Assembly: GCA_965200685.1 (NCBI GenBank) | Contig: OZ241379.1 | Location: forward strand, 3,224,001-3,288,000 | Length of the DNA stretch: 64,000 nucleotides | Source of the DNA: Bin5 sp965200685 | GTDB taxonomy: Bacteria; Chloroflexota; Anaerolineae; Caldilineales; Caldilineaceae | Direction: 5' to 3' | Shown: positions 42,163-51,877 of the stretch, piece by piece | Position numbering within the stretch: position 1 is the stretch's first letter | How the letters are laid out: each line of letters starts with the position of its first letter | Notes under the pieces: model-generated | The model's database searches: none | What the model saw: the letters and a program-made list of their open reading frames with translations, nothing else | What the model was told of the DNA's origin: nothing | Position numbers and translations under genes: made by a program

Positions 42163-45100
42163 CAGCCAGGTGATCAGCTCAAAGTTGTGGGGGGACTCCG
42201 ACGCGCGGGGCAGGGTGAAGGCACGACTGCCGCCACGCAGGTGGGTAAGCTGTGTTCGGTTGTGTGCCTGGCGGATGTGGGCGATGACATCGGTCAGTAG
42301 GGCGTTATAGAGGCCCATCTGTTGGCCGTTTTCGGTCTCCTGGTTGAACCGGTCGCACAGGGGCTGGATGGGTTCGTCCTTGCCGGCCGTTGCGGCCTCA
42401 AACAGTTCCAGGACCTGGCGGCTGTTGGCCGCACCGAAGCGGATGTGGCCATCGAAACGGATATAGACGCTGTAGAAGGGGTGAATGGGGCTGGCCATCC
42501 GCTGTCGTGGATCTGTGCTGGCGTTGCGCTGGCGTAGGAAAAAGATCACGCCCGGCCGGGCCGTGGCCGCTTCGGTCACTGCATAGACCCCGGCCGGGGC
42601 TGCCTCCAGCGCGGCCCGGTTCTGTTCTAGGTAGCGCAACAACTGGGTGAAGAAGTAGTCCAGCGTAAAATCGCTCATGACAACGCCATCGGACAGCTCG
42701 TCCAGGTCCAGCACCTCCTCGCGTAGCTGCTGTAATTGCTGGTCCCGGAAGTTTAGCTCCATCTGGACCTGTTCAAGGCTGGTGTTCAAGGGGTCATCAT
42801 CGCCGCTGGCTGAGGCATCTGCCAGGGCCATGCGCGCCTCTACCCGGTTTTGCAGACGTAGATAGACGTCCATGTCTGTGGTCGGCCAGTAGTTGATCAT
42901 CTGCACGACCTTGTTGCGGCTGCCGATGCGGTCGATGCGCCCAAAGCGTTGGATAATCCGCACTGGGTTCCAGTGGATATCGTAGTTGAGGACCGTGTCG
43001 CAATCCTGCAGGTTCTGTCCCTCGGAAATGCAATCGGTGGCGATCAGCAGATCCAGTTCGGCCTGGTCGGTTCTGCGGCCCCGTGCTCGGGGGGCGAAGT
43101 TGGTCAGAATAGCATTGAAGTTGTTGTCGCCCACGTTAGTGTACGTGACCGTGCCGGATACCATGGCTATCTTCAACCCCAGCTCTTGGGCCAAATCCGA
43201 CAGATTCGTATACAGGTATTCTGCTGTGTCCTTGAAGGTGGTGAACACCAACAGCTTGCGGTTTGGCCGGCCATCTCTGTCAGTCGTCGGTCTGTTGGCC
43301 CTGGCCCGCAGGTGCTCCTGAATCTTTTGGAGCTTGCCGTCCCGGTCCGGCGTGATGGCCCGTACCTGCTCCCAAACAGCAGTCAGGGTGTGCTTGTCTC
43401 TGTGCAGATCCTCCTTCCAGCGGGCCAGATCCAATTCACAGAGGTGATAGGGTGTGCGCGCCCGATTGACCAGAAACTCCTCATCCTCTTCGTCGTCGTC
43501 CGGCAGGATGTCGGCCTGTGCTTGCTGCAGCCGCTTGTGTTCATAGTGCTCAATGCGGGTCAGCAGGGCATCAATTTTGCCGACAGTGCGCCCGAGGGTT
43601 TCGGCTAGAGAATGTGCGGAACTCTCCAAACGCTTGAGGAAATTCGTGCGCATCATCCCGATCAGGAAGCGTTCCCGATCTTCCTGATTGAAGTGCAGCC
43701 TCTGCTTTTCTTCCGCCAACTGCTGCTTTACTTTGGCACTGGTTACATAGCTGGAAGGTCGGTAGATGGACAGGCTGAACTGCCCGATCTGCTCGGCCAG
43801 CTTTGTATAGGAAAGAGAATGGTGTAGGTCGGTGGCCGGGTGATGGTTCTGGGGCTTGGCTTGCTGGGGAAATTCTCCCACCCTCTGCATCTCGTCCGCG
43901 TAGAATGTCTGGATCTGACGGCGGGAGCGGGCGATAGAGACGCCGCCCAGGAGTTGAAAGAAATCGGCCCCCAATGTCTCCAGCAATTGGGCCTTGTCTT
44001 TTTTGGGCTTGTTCTCCCAGGCCTTAAACGCCTGTTGCGCGCGTGTCAACAGCGCGCGGATGTTGCTGATGCCCAAACTTTCTTGGAAGACATCCTCACG
44101 CTTTTCGGTCATCAGATAGATCTGGTTGCGTAGGTCCGTGAGCGAAGTATTGACCGGCGTAGCCGACAGCATCAACACTTTGGTTTTGGTGCCCTCCTTG
44201 ATCACCTCCTCCAACAGCCGTGAATAGCGGCTGTGGCGGATGATCCTGCCGTCGGCGTCCACCTTGGGTTTTGTGTCGTTGCGGAAGTTGTGGGATTCAT
44301 CGATCACCACTAGGTCAAAATTGCGCCAGTTGAAATTCTCTAGGTTGATATCGCCCGCATACCCTTTGTGGCGGGATAGGTCGGTGTGGGATAGCAGCGC
44401 GTAGCCAAAGCGGTCATCTTGGAAGGGGTTGAGTTCCTGGGCATTGCTGGCTTGATACAAGGACCAGTTCTCCCGCAGCTTTTTGGGACACAACACCAGT
44501 ACCCGTTCGTTGCGTAGTTCAAAGAACTTGATCACAGCCAGCGCGGTATAGGTCTTGCCCAAACCCACACTATCGGCCAGGATGCAGCCATTGTGCCGTT
44601 GTAGGCGGGAGATGACGCTCCTGGCCCCGTCCTTCTGGAAGGCGTAGAGTGCGTTCCAGATAGCAGTTTTGTAGAGGTGGGTATCTTGCAATGCTTGGTC
44701 GCTGTCTAGGCTGGCGTCGATCTCCCCGCGAAACAGTTCGTAGAGGGTCTTGAAATAGATGAACTCCGGCGCGTATTCTTGGCCGATGCGCTTGAGCGCG
44801 GCCAGGACCTCCTGCTTCACATCCTCGCTGCGCTGTGGGTCGTTCCACAGAGTCTCGAACCAGGCCCGCAGCTCGGCTGTGGTGGCTGCCGCGGTCGTGG
44901 CTAGGTTGATTTCTAGATTGGGACGACTGCCGCCGCCCAGGCCGTTTTTGGTGAAGTTCGAGCTGCCCACCACGGCTGCGCCGCTGCCATCAGGCCTTTG
45001 GCTGAGGTACATCTTGCCATGTAGGAAGTTGGAGCGGCTGATGGAGCGGACCTGTACACTCTCCTTCTGCACCCATTGGGCACAGGCCAAGGCGAGGAAC

Positions 45101-45378
45101 TTCTGGCCGAGGGTGTGGTTGGGGGCTAGGCCAGACTCGGTCAGCCTGAAGGATTTCGGCTCCTTCTCGCCTGGGTCCAGGTCGTCAATAGAGGCAGGAT
45201 CGCCGAAAAGAAAGCGCACATCGTCGATGTCGGCCAGCACGTCCTGTAGCAGCTCATAGCCGTAGATGCTGAAATAGGCCGACACCAAGTGAAAGGCAGA
45301 GGCCCCGGCCAAGCAACCGCGCAGATAATCGGCGACCGTGCGCTTGTCATTGTCCAGAATATGTTGGTAAGAAGAAAT
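42133..45378 (-). CDS. PLD-nuclease/SNF2-type helicase
   Basis: About 1080 residues. A phospholipase-D-like domain fills the first 190 or so with HGKMYL (HxK) and VVGSSNFTKNGL. The helicase follows: Walker A ADSVGLGKTYTA, motif II DESHNF, motif III MLSATPVNT, and the C-terminal half with ATDCISEGQNLQDCDTV and RFGRIDRIGS. Such proteins couple DNA translocation to a nuclease in defence or repair. The start is uncertain. TTG 45312 is the first standard start, but family-like sequence (ILDNDKRTVADYLRG) continues upstream to about 45378 with no ATG, GTG or TTG. An ATT at 45378 has GGAG 7 bases before it, which I used. Alternatively an ATG at about 45395 is one frame off, implying a frameshift. Probable partner of the methyltransferase at 31682. 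Confidence 0.82.
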   Translation of the reverse strand: MSSYQHILDNDKRTVADYLRGCLAGASAFHLVSAYFSIYGYELLQDVLADIDDVRFLFGDPASIDDLDPGEKEPKSFRLTESGLAPNHTLGQKFLALACAQWVQKESVQVRSISRSNFLHGKMYLSQRPDGSGAAVVGSSNFTKNGLGGGSRPNLEINLATTAAATTAELRAWFETLWNDPQRSEDVKQEVLAALKRIGQEYAPEFIYFKTLYELFRGEIDASLDSDQALQDTHLYKTAIWNALYAFQKDGARSVISRLQRHNGCILADSVGLGKTYTALAVIKFFELRNERVLVLCPKKLRENWSLYQASNAQELNPFQDDRFGYALLSHTDLSRHKGYAGDINLENFNWRNFDLVVIDESHNFRNDTKPKVDADGRIIRHSRYSRLLEEVIKEGTKTKVLMLSATPVNTSLTDLRNQIYLMTEKREDVFQESLGISNIRALLTRAQQAFKAWENKPKKDKAQLLETLGADFFQLLGGVSIARSRRQIQTFYADEMQRVGEFPQQAKPQNHHPATDLHHSLSYTKLAEQIGQFSLSIYRPSSYVTSAKVKQQLAEEKQRLHFNQEDRERFLIGMMRTNFLKRLESSAHSLAETLGRTVGKIDALLTRIEHYEHKRLQQAQADILPDDDEEDEEFLVNRARTPYHLCELDLARWKEDLHRDKHTLTAVWEQVRAITPDRDGKLQKIQEHLRARANRPTTDRDGRPNRKLLVFTTFKDTAEYLYTNLSDLAQELGLKIAMVSGTVTYTNVGDNNFNAILTNFAPRARGRRTDQAELDLLIATDCISEGQNLQDCDTVLNYDIHWNPVRIIQRFGRIDRIGSRNKVVQMINYWPTTDMDVYLRLQNRVEARMALADASASGDDDPLNTSLEQVQMELNFRDQQLQQLREEVLDLDELSDGVVMSDFTLDYFFTQLLRYLEQNRAALEAAPAGVYAVTEAATARPGVIFFLRQRNASTDPRQRMASPIHPFYSVYIRFDGHIRFGAANSRQVLELFEAATAGKDEPIQPLCDRFNQETENGQQMGLYNALLTDVIAHIRQAHNRTQLTHLRGGSRAFTLPRASESPHNFELITWLVITAGAGDQ

Positions 45379-45431
45379 GTTCGCTCTCCGTCATACGCTG
45401 TAGTTACGAAAAACTAGAAATTGGGATGCGG

Positions 45432-46313
45432 TCACTGACCACGGCTTTGCGCTGCTTTAATATGGTGATGAATCAGGTCAATGAAGCGGTATTCGCTGTT
45501 GTCCTGGGGCGCGTAGCCGATGACCTTGCGCGCGTTGACAAGGCTCCAGAAGGCTTGGGAGTTGTCGCTGATGCCGTAGAACACCTGAAAGGGCACATCA
45601 TGCTCGTCGCGAATATCTTCGGCTTCAATGCTCTTGATGAAAAGCTGCTGGATATCCCGTTGGCTGATGTAGACGCCCAAGGCCCGGTACATCCGCAGCA
45701 GGTCCCCATCGGCCATTGTGGCCAGATCCGTCTCCCGGGGGCCGCCGATGCGGATCTGTACATTTTCCAGGGGTTGGCGTTCCTGCCCCTGTTCCCCTCT
45801 AAACTGCATGCGCCCGACCGCGAACACAAAGCCTAGGTGCTCGTAGGCTTCCTTGGCCCAGCCATAATAGTTGTCGGATAAGGCTCGCATCTCTGGGGTG
45901 ACCGTATCCCATTTTTTCTCCAAAATCAGCCGCTCGTAGTAGTCGGCTGCATGGTTGGAACTGGCGACCACCACCCGGCCTACGCCTTCCTCTTGGGCTG
46001 TCTGGTAAACATGAAAAGCCATCTCCACATTGGCCAGTTCGGCATAGAAATCCTGAATCGGGTCGTCTTGGTCCGCGGCCCGGGTAAAGCCCAGATGGAC
46101 CACAGCATCCGCGCCCTGGAAATGGTGGCGATACTTCTCCCGCTTGCGGTCGGTCAGGTCTGCGACCTGCACGCCGTCCACAGGGGTGCCATCCCGGTCC
46201 ACTGTACGCACGTCCAGCAGTGTTAGGTCATAGCGTTGGCGGAAGGCCGGCAAGAGCAGGCTGGCGATGTATCCGGACGCGCCGGTGATGACTACTTTGC
46301 GTTTTTCACTCAT
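45432..46313 (-). CDS. NAD(P)-dependent epimerase/dehydratase family, uronate dehydrogenase-like
   Basis: 293 residues from ATG 46313, chosen for GGAG 6 bases upstream; two further ATGs lie 5 codons up. Extended short-chain dehydrogenase: Rossmann loop ITGASGYIASLL, the strand ADAVVHLGFT, SSNHAADYYE with the catalytic region, and YYGWAK as the YxxxK motif. The ASSNHA stretch and length fit uronate dehydrogenases, which oxidise galacturonate or glucuronate to aldarolactones with NAD. That would suit the uronate-type genes at 13560-15510, but substrate is inference. Confidence 0.85.
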   Translation of the reverse strand: MSEKRKVVITGASGYIASLLLPAFRQRYDLTLLDVRTVDRDGTPVDGVQVADLTDRKREKYRHHFQGADAVVHLGFTRAADQDDPIQDFYAELANVEMAFHVYQTAQEEGVGRVVVASSNHAADYYERLILEKKWDTVTPEMRALSDNYYGWAKEAYEHLGFVFAVGRMQFRGEQGQERQPLENVQIRIGGPRETDLATMADGDLLRMYRALGVYISQRDIQQLFIKSIEAEDIRDEHDVPFQVFYGISDNSQAFWSLVNARKVIGYAPQDNSEYRFIDLIHHHIKAAQSRGQ

Positions 46314-46405
46314 GTTTGTCTCCATCATCTCTGAAGCAGGATATTAAATCCTCAATATCCTGCTATTTTCCTGGTCATCTGCTGAACCCCGCTCAAAACG
46401 GCAGG

Positions 46406-49348
46406 TCAGCCTGAACTCTCCTCGGTTGCCGGCGTTGGCGCAGGTGTCGGTTCTTGGGGGACGCCGCTTATCTGCGCCATCTGTTCTAAAATCTGCTGCA
46501 GAGTGTTGAGTTCCGCACCATAGGAGGCCCAATCGCCCTCCTGTAGTGCTGCTTGGGCCCGCACGTAGCGGCTGTTTGCCTCTAGGATCAGATCGGCCAA
46601 TGAAGATTGAGACAGGTCCATGGCCGCACCGCTTTCAGTAGATGGCATATCCTGTGGCAATGTGCCATCTCCCGTAAGAGCCAGTTCTGCCAACTTTTCA
46701 TCGGAAAGGAGTTCGCTCCCGAACTGTTCGGCCAGGGCTAGGCCCAGGTTTTCGGCCATGATTACCCGTTCCGATGTGGCGAGGATGATCCGTTTCAACT
46801 CCGGGATCTTGCCGGTGGCCGCCTGCAGATAGAGCGGTTCTACGTACAGCAGGCTTTCGCCGATGGGAATGACCAGCAGATTGCCGCGGATCACCTGGCT
46901 GCCTTGCTGGTTCCACAGGCTGAGCTGGGAGCTGATGACCGGGTCCTGATCGATGCGGGCTTCGATCTGCTTAGGACCGAAGACTAAGGAATCCTTGCCG
47001 AAGCGGTAGACCAGTTTTTCACCGTACTTGTTGGGGTCGTTTTGCGCGGCCAGCCAGGCGATCATATTTTCACGGTTGGCCGGCGTGAAGGGCAAGATCT
47101 GGATAAAGTCCAGATCATCATTACCGGGCAGCTGCATGAGCACATAGTATGGCTCCATGGGCCGGGATTGGTTGTCGAAAATCTCCTCCGGCCAGGCCCA
47201 CACATCCTCGCGATTGTAGAAGTCTGTCGGCTCGGTCATCTGATAGGTACGGAAAACACTGGCCTGGATGCTGAACAGATCGTTGGGGTAGCGGATGTGG
47301 GCCCGTAAGTCGGCTGGCATAGCACTGAAGGGCCGGAACAGGGCTGGGAAGATGCGAGTATACGCCGCGATGATGGGCTCATCCGCTTCCACGAGGTAGA
47401 AGGCCATCTCACCGCTGTAGGCGTTGATGATCACCTTGACCGGATTGCGGATATAGTTGAAGCCGGCCGGCACTGTCCGCACGCCGAACTGGCTCGGTTC
47501 GCTGTAGGGGAAGCGCGCGCTGACTGTATAGGCATCTAGGAACCAGTATAACTTGCCATCTGCCCCCACAACGATGTATGGGTCTGAATCGTAGCGTAGG
47601 AAGGGGGCCACCTCCCGTGTGCGTTCCAAGATGTTGCGCTTCCAGAGGAGTTCGCTCTCTGGGGTCAGCTCCTGGCTAATGAAGAGATTGATGTCCGCGA
47701 AGCGGATGGCAAAAGCAAGGCGGGTCAGAACGTTGCCGATGTTTATGCCTGTATCGCCGGCAAAGGTGGTGAAGACATTGCCGCCCTCGCCGCGGGGATA
47801 GTCGAATTCCGGCGTGTCGGTCTTGACGATGACATAGTCATTCGTGCGCTCGCCGAAGTAGATCTGAGGCTGTGTGACTTCCAGCACACCCTGTACGGGC
47901 AGGTCCTGGAGCACGAAAGTGGGCAGGCCGTCCGGCGTAATCTCCGCCACCGGCGACGCGGCCACGCCATAGCCATGGGTATAGACCAGCTTGCGGTTGA
48001 CCCAAGTTTGCGCCTGCTCCTCCAACTGCTCCGGGATCAGCTCCCGCGCGGACAGCATCAACTGGCGGCGTTCCCCGTCAATGTCGTAGCGGTCGATGTC
48101 GATATCGGTGAACTGATATTGCTGGCGCAAAGCCTGCACCTGGTTGTAGGTCTGGAGTAGGGGGCGGTAGTCCCACAGGCGGATATTGCGGATCGTGTCC
48201 GGTTGCGCGAGAAGCTCGTCAGCAGTCAGCTCGTTTTCAGCGTTAAAATTCTCATTAACGATATCATCCAAGCCAAAAGCAACCCGGGTGAACTCGATAT
48301 TGTGGGCAATGTATGGCTGTTCCCGGGTGAACTCATTGGGGTTTACCTGAAAGCGCTGTACCAGATTCGGATAGACATTGCCGGCCAGCGCGGAGATGGC
48401 GACCCACGTCACGAGGACGACGACGATGGCCCGCCATGCCTGCCGCAGAAATACGTTGATCAAGAGCAGCACAGCGGTGATGAGCGTGACCACCACAAGG
48501 ATATTGTAGGCCGGCAACTGTGCATAGACATCCGTATAGCCGGCCCCAAAGACAGCCCCTCTCTCGCTGTAGACCAATTCCAGGGCGTCCAGCCGGTATT
48601 GCCAGGCGATCAGGAGGAGGATCAGCGCGCCCAGAAAGCTCAGATGAGCCCGCATGGCCGCATTGGTGTTCCAGCCCCGCCAGCCGATGCCGCTCACCAG
48701 GCCAGTGGCGATCAGAGTGATGACGAGGGTTGTCATCAGCCAACTACGCAGGAACTGCCAGACCGGCAAGGTAAAGACGAAAAAGCTGACATCCCGCCCG
48801 AAGATCGGATCTGTCAGCCCAAAGGGCTGCTGGTTGAAAAAGAGTAGGACCTCTTCCCAGGCCCCGGAGGCACCGGTACCCATGAAAAAGGCAAAGAACC
48901 CGCCGGCCAGCAGAATGATCGGTGTCAGGCGCACACCCACAGCCTGCACCGCTTCCATAACCGGCGTACCAGCCAACCCTTGGGGGTCCAGCCGCCGGGC
49001 CAATAGGACGTTCGCCACGAGGAACAGCCAGAAGAGCAGGCCCCCGGCCGCGAACAGGCCCAAAGAGGCACCAATACGCGTAAAGAACACAGAAGCTAGG
49101 GCCAGGCTGTCGTACCAGATCCAATCTGTGAAGAAACCAAGGGTGGTATTGAAAAGGAGCAACACGAGAAACGGCAGCAACATCCACCAGAGAAGATGCC
49201 CGCCGCCGCGAGGGCCTTCACCGCCCTCAGGCGGGCCGGACGAACCCCCCGCGCCCCCTTCATCGCCCAAGAGTTCATCTTCAAGCTCTTCCCAGTCATC
49301 CTCATCTAGTGTTTCCATCAGTTCACGAAACGGGTCACGTTTAGTCAT
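46406..49348 (-). CDS. UPF0182 family membrane protein
   Basis: 980 residues. An acidic cytoplasmic N-terminus (ETLDEDDWEELEDELLGDE) with a Gly/Pro stretch is followed by about seven membrane helices (residues about 50-320) and a large outer domain of about 600 residues, with conserved stretches such as RNIRLWDYRPLLQTYNQ, YTHGYGVAASPVAEI and RYDSDPYIVVG. This is the COG1615/UPF0182 pattern found in Actinobacteria, Cyanobacteria and Chloroflexota; its function is unknown. The C-terminus is low complexity (PTPAPTPATEE). AAGGAA upstream supports the start. Confidence 0.93.
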   Translation of the reverse strand: MTKRDPFRELMETLDEDDWEELEDELLGDEGGAGGSSGPPEGGEGPRGGGHLLWWMLLPFLVLLLFNTTLGFFTDWIWYDSLALASVFFTRIGASLGLFAAGGLLFWLFLVANVLLARRLDPQGLAGTPVMEAVQAVGVRLTPIILLAGGFFAFFMGTGASGAWEEVLLFFNQQPFGLTDPIFGRDVSFFVFTLPVWQFLRSWLMTTLVITLIATGLVSGIGWRGWNTNAAMRAHLSFLGALILLLIAWQYRLDALELVYSERGAVFGAGYTDVYAQLPAYNILVVVTLITAVLLLINVFLRQAWRAIVVVLVTWVAISALAGNVYPNLVQRFQVNPNEFTREQPYIAHNIEFTRVAFGLDDIVNENFNAENELTADELLAQPDTIRNIRLWDYRPLLQTYNQVQALRQQYQFTDIDIDRYDIDGERRQLMLSARELIPEQLEEQAQTWVNRKLVYTHGYGVAASPVAEITPDGLPTFVLQDLPVQGVLEVTQPQIYFGERTNDYVIVKTDTPEFDYPRGEGGNVFTTFAGDTGINIGNVLTRLAFAIRFADINLFISQELTPESELLWKRNILERTREVAPFLRYDSDPYIVVGADGKLYWFLDAYTVSARFPYSEPSQFGVRTVPAGFNYIRNPVKVIINAYSGEMAFYLVEADEPIIAAYTRIFPALFRPFSAMPADLRAHIRYPNDLFSIQASVFRTYQMTEPTDFYNREDVWAWPEEIFDNQSRPMEPYYVLMQLPGNDDLDFIQILPFTPANRENMIAWLAAQNDPNKYGEKLVYRFGKDSLVFGPKQIEARIDQDPVISSQLSLWNQQGSQVIRGNLLVIPIGESLLYVEPLYLQAATGKIPELKRIILATSERVIMAENLGLALAEQFGSELLSDEKLAELALTGDGTLPQDMPSTESGAAMDLSQSSLADLILEANSRYVRAQAALQEGDWASYGAELNTLQQILEQMAQISGVPQEPTPAPTPATEESSG

Positions 49349-49374
49349 AAAAAATTCCTTATCGGGTAACTGCA

Positions 49375-49442
49375 GTGGTCAGGGGCCTGTGGCTAGTGGC
49401 TTGTACCTGCAATGGCCCCTGACCACTGGTCACTAGCCACAG
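49375..49442. repeat. Two interlocked inverted repeats (CCAGTGG family)
   Basis: GTGGTCAGGGGCC (49375-49387) pairs with GGCCCCTGACCAC (49414-49426). CTGTGGCTAGTG (49387-49398) pairs with CACTAGCCACAG (49431-49442). Both are perfect, and their arms alternate, so RNA could form a pseudoknot or either of two hairpins. It lies between the divergent UPF0182 and glycosyltransferase genes; the rest of the gap to 49579 shows nothing clear. Confidence 0.75.
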
Positions 49443-49579
49443 ATGTGTATTATACCAGATTTGATCGGGATTCACAGGAACAGCGTTGGATACGATTGCA
49501 GATAACAGGATTCCATCGGTCACAGGTGTTGGTGTTATACTGATTCCTGCTCACGAATCACTGCACCGCTGGGATTCCC

Positions 49580-50740
49580 ATGAAGATCGTCTATGTGGCC
49601 CCCTTTGGCCTGTGCCAAAAAACGACCGTTTGGGCGCGCACATTGCCCATGGCCCAACAGGTGGTCCAGAAGGGCGGGTCTGCCACGATTCTCGTGCCGC
49701 CCTGGGATTGCCCTGAGGATGCGGGCAAATGCTGGCAAGATCAGGGTGTGGACATCCTTCACACACACCGAACCGGCTCTGTACCCGCTGTGACTGCCCG
49801 TTTGTGGGCTGCCCTAGGCCGCCTACGGCCTGACATTGTACATCTTGTCAAGCCCCGGGCCTATGCCGGGATCATCCAGTGGCTGCTGTGGGCCCGGCAA
49901 CTGGCCCGAAAACCTGGGCCCGCAGTCGTCCTTGATATTGACGACTGGGAGCAGGCGTGGACGGCTGTGGCCGGCTACCGGCCTCCTCTTTCCACATTCC
50001 TGCGCTGGCAGGAGCTGTGGGGCATCTCCCACGCCGGGGCCATCACCGCAGCCAGCCAATGGCTGGTACAGAAGGCAACGGACCTGGCACCGCATACGCC
50101 TGTACTCTATCTCCCGAACGGCGTACAGTGGCCTGGGACCAATCATGGCACTGTACAGGCCACGGGCTACAGCTTGCCGCCAACTGTGCTGCTGTTCAGC
50201 CGTTTTGTTGAGGTGGAGACGGCCTGGCTGGCTGCTTTCTGGCGGGCTGCCCGCACGCGCATGCCCCAATTGCATCTGCTGGTAGCGGGCCAAGCCCTGC
50301 AACCGCAGCGGGAACAGCAATTTGCCGCCGCGCTAGGCAACGACCAGAATATCACATGGATGGGCTATGTGGAGCCGACTCGGTTGGCGGACCTGTACCA
50401 ACAGGTGGCTTGTGCCATCTTTCCCGCCCAGGCCACGCCGCTCAACTTGGCGAAATGCAGTGTGCGGCTGGCCACAACACTGCTCCACGGCGTGCCAGTG
50501 GTGGCCAGTGCTGTGGGCGAACAGGCCAACTATGGACGGGCAGGGGCGGCACGCCTAGTGCCGGCCGAGGCATCCCCAGCCGCATTTGCCGACGCGCTGC
50601 TCGAGGTGATTGCCGACCCCGCCCAGCAGCGCGCGTTGACGCGCCAAGCTCGCCAACAACTACTGCGCCGCTATCACTGGTCCCATCTCGGCGACCAACT
50701 GCTGGCCTTCTACACAACTGCAATGGCCAAAGATCAGTAA
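49580..50740 (+). CDS. Glycosyltransferase, GT-B fold (family 1/4 type)
   Basis: 386 residues. The N-terminal Rossmann domain begins MKIVYVAPFG, with PDIVHLVKPRAYAG; the C-terminal domain contains VLLFSRFVEVE, then GYVEPTRLADLYQQV and the nucleotide-sugar binding stretch AQATPLNLAKCSVRLATTLL. The usual E-x7-E is partly replaced (PLNLAKCSVRL), but the pattern is that of GT4 enzymes making surface glycans or glycolipids. Acceptor unknown. The ribosome site is weak. Convergent with the PHP gene, whose stop is 6 bases away. Confidence 0.85.
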   Translation: MKIVYVAPFGLCQKTTVWARTLPMAQQVVQKGGSATILVPPWDCPEDAGKCWQDQGVDILHTHRTGSVPAVTARLWAALGRLRPDIVHLVKPRAYAGIIQWLLWARQLARKPGPAVVLDIDDWEQAWTAVAGYRPPLSTFLRWQELWGISHAGAITAASQWLVQKATDLAPHTPVLYLPNGVQWPGTNHGTVQATGYSLPPTVLLFSRFVEVETAWLAAFWRAARTRMPQLHLLVAGQALQPQREQQFAAALGNDQNITWMGYVEPTRLADLYQQVACAIFPAQATPLNLAKCSVRLATTLLHGVPVVASAVGEQANYGRAGAARLVPAEASPAAFADALLEVIADPAQQRALTRQARQQLLRRYHWSHLGDQLLAFYTTAMAKDQ

Positions 50741-50746
50741 TAGGAA

Positions 50747-51865
50747 TCACTGGGCTTTCACGTAAATCGGATTGCTGAAAATCCAGCCTCTTGGCCTGGC
50801 CCAGCGATGTTTCCAGACTTCTACCCGATACACGCCGGCCTCCCGCACATGATACGAGAGGGCTCTGCCGTGCCCTTGGGAGATGATGCGTCCATTACGC
50901 AGCAGACGGATGTCAGCCGCTGCTGGTGTTTCTATTGACAGGTGCAGACTCTGCCCGGCCGGCAGGGGGACCATATCGCCCATCAAGGCCGGCGGGCTGC
51001 CATCGTTGCCGGCTTCGGCCCAAAAACGGAAACCGTTGGTCGGCCCTGCCAGATCATAGCCCACCCAACAGTGGCCCTGGCGTAGAGCATCGAGCGTTAG
51101 ATCGCGGTCATGCTGTACGTGCGGGTGGAGATAATCGGCAGGATCCATGTCTGGCTGCCCGCGAAAGGGTGTCTCCGTCAAGATATGAGTATTGACCGCT
51201 CTGGCGCAGTGATCGTAGGGAAGGAAACAGCGGCTGATGGGCCCGATGCGGAATGTCTGAGCATGTACATCCGTGCCGCCCAAGGCAATGACGGGCCGCA
51301 GCTGGGTCAGTTCGTCCCATTTCTCCAGCATGGCCGGCAAAGGTCCAATGGAAAATCGCTGGGGCAGAAGACCCAGCAGTAGGGCTCTGAGTGTGCTAGT
51401 GGTAAAGCCCCGAAAACTGGACATATAGTTCCAAAGTTCGATGCCATGATAGCCGTAGACCTCCCAACTGTGCCAAGGGTAATGGCTGGGATACAGATCG
51501 GTCCATTCTTCAATGGGATGGGCTAGAATGGGCAGTGCGCCCTGTTGGTTGACCGCATTGATGAGGGTTTGGGGGTCTTTGGCCAGATGGCTGACATCCG
51601 TCTCCACCCCCAGACAGAGCAGGTGATTGCCGGGTACCTCGCGTTCCTCGTCGTGGACTTCTTGGCTGACGAGGGTCAACACACCGCGCCGGTAACCCTC
51701 TTCTTCCTCCCGCACGAGTATGTTGTGGTCGGTGACGAAGACAAAATCAAGGCCTGCTCGCACTGCCCCATTGATGAGATCGTCGAACGTGCCGCTCCCA
51801 TCGCTGTATGTGGTGTGCATGTGGATGTTGCCGAAGTATTCGTAAAGGTTTGAAGCGGAGGGCAT
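50747..51865 (-). CDS. PHP domain metal-dependent phosphoesterase-like protein
   Basis: 372 residues. The PHP metal-binding motifs are GNIHMHTTYSDGSGTFDDL (HxH near residue 15), FVFVTDHN, and LGVETD with later ILAHPIEEW and GGTDVHA. PHP domains hydrolyse phosphoester bonds; no polymerase or histidinol-phosphatase features are present. The C-terminal part (about 270-372) is a beta-rich tail with RLLRNGRIISQGHGRAL. It starts 12 bases after the trmI-like stop and is probably co-transcribed with it. Confidence 0.82.
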   Translation of the reverse strand: MPSASNLYEYFGNIHMHTTYSDGSGTFDDLINGAVRAGLDFVFVTDHNILVREEEEGYRRGVLTLVSQEVHDEEREVPGNHLLCLGVETDVSHLAKDPQTLINAVNQQGALPILAHPIEEWTDLYPSHYPWHSWEVYGYHGIELWNYMSSFRGFTTSTLRALLLGLLPQRFSIGPLPAMLEKWDELTQLRPVIALGGTDVHAQTFRIGPISRCFLPYDHCARAVNTHILTETPFRGQPDMDPADYLHPHVQHDRDLTLDALRQGHCWVGYDLAGPTNGFRFWAEAGNDGSPPALMGDMVPLPAGQSLHLSIETPAAADIRLLRNGRIISQGHGRALSYHVREAGVYRVEVWKHRWARPRGWIFSNPIYVKAQ

Positions 51866-51877
51866 GGCTCTCGTCTC

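Noticed and set aside
42949..43608. A 219-codon plus-strand frame inside the helicase gene
   Set aside because: It is opposite conserved helicase motifs and has no independent support.
48203..48847. A 214-codon plus-strand frame opposite UPF0182
   Set aside because: Mirror frame of the membrane-helix region with no recognisable protein features.
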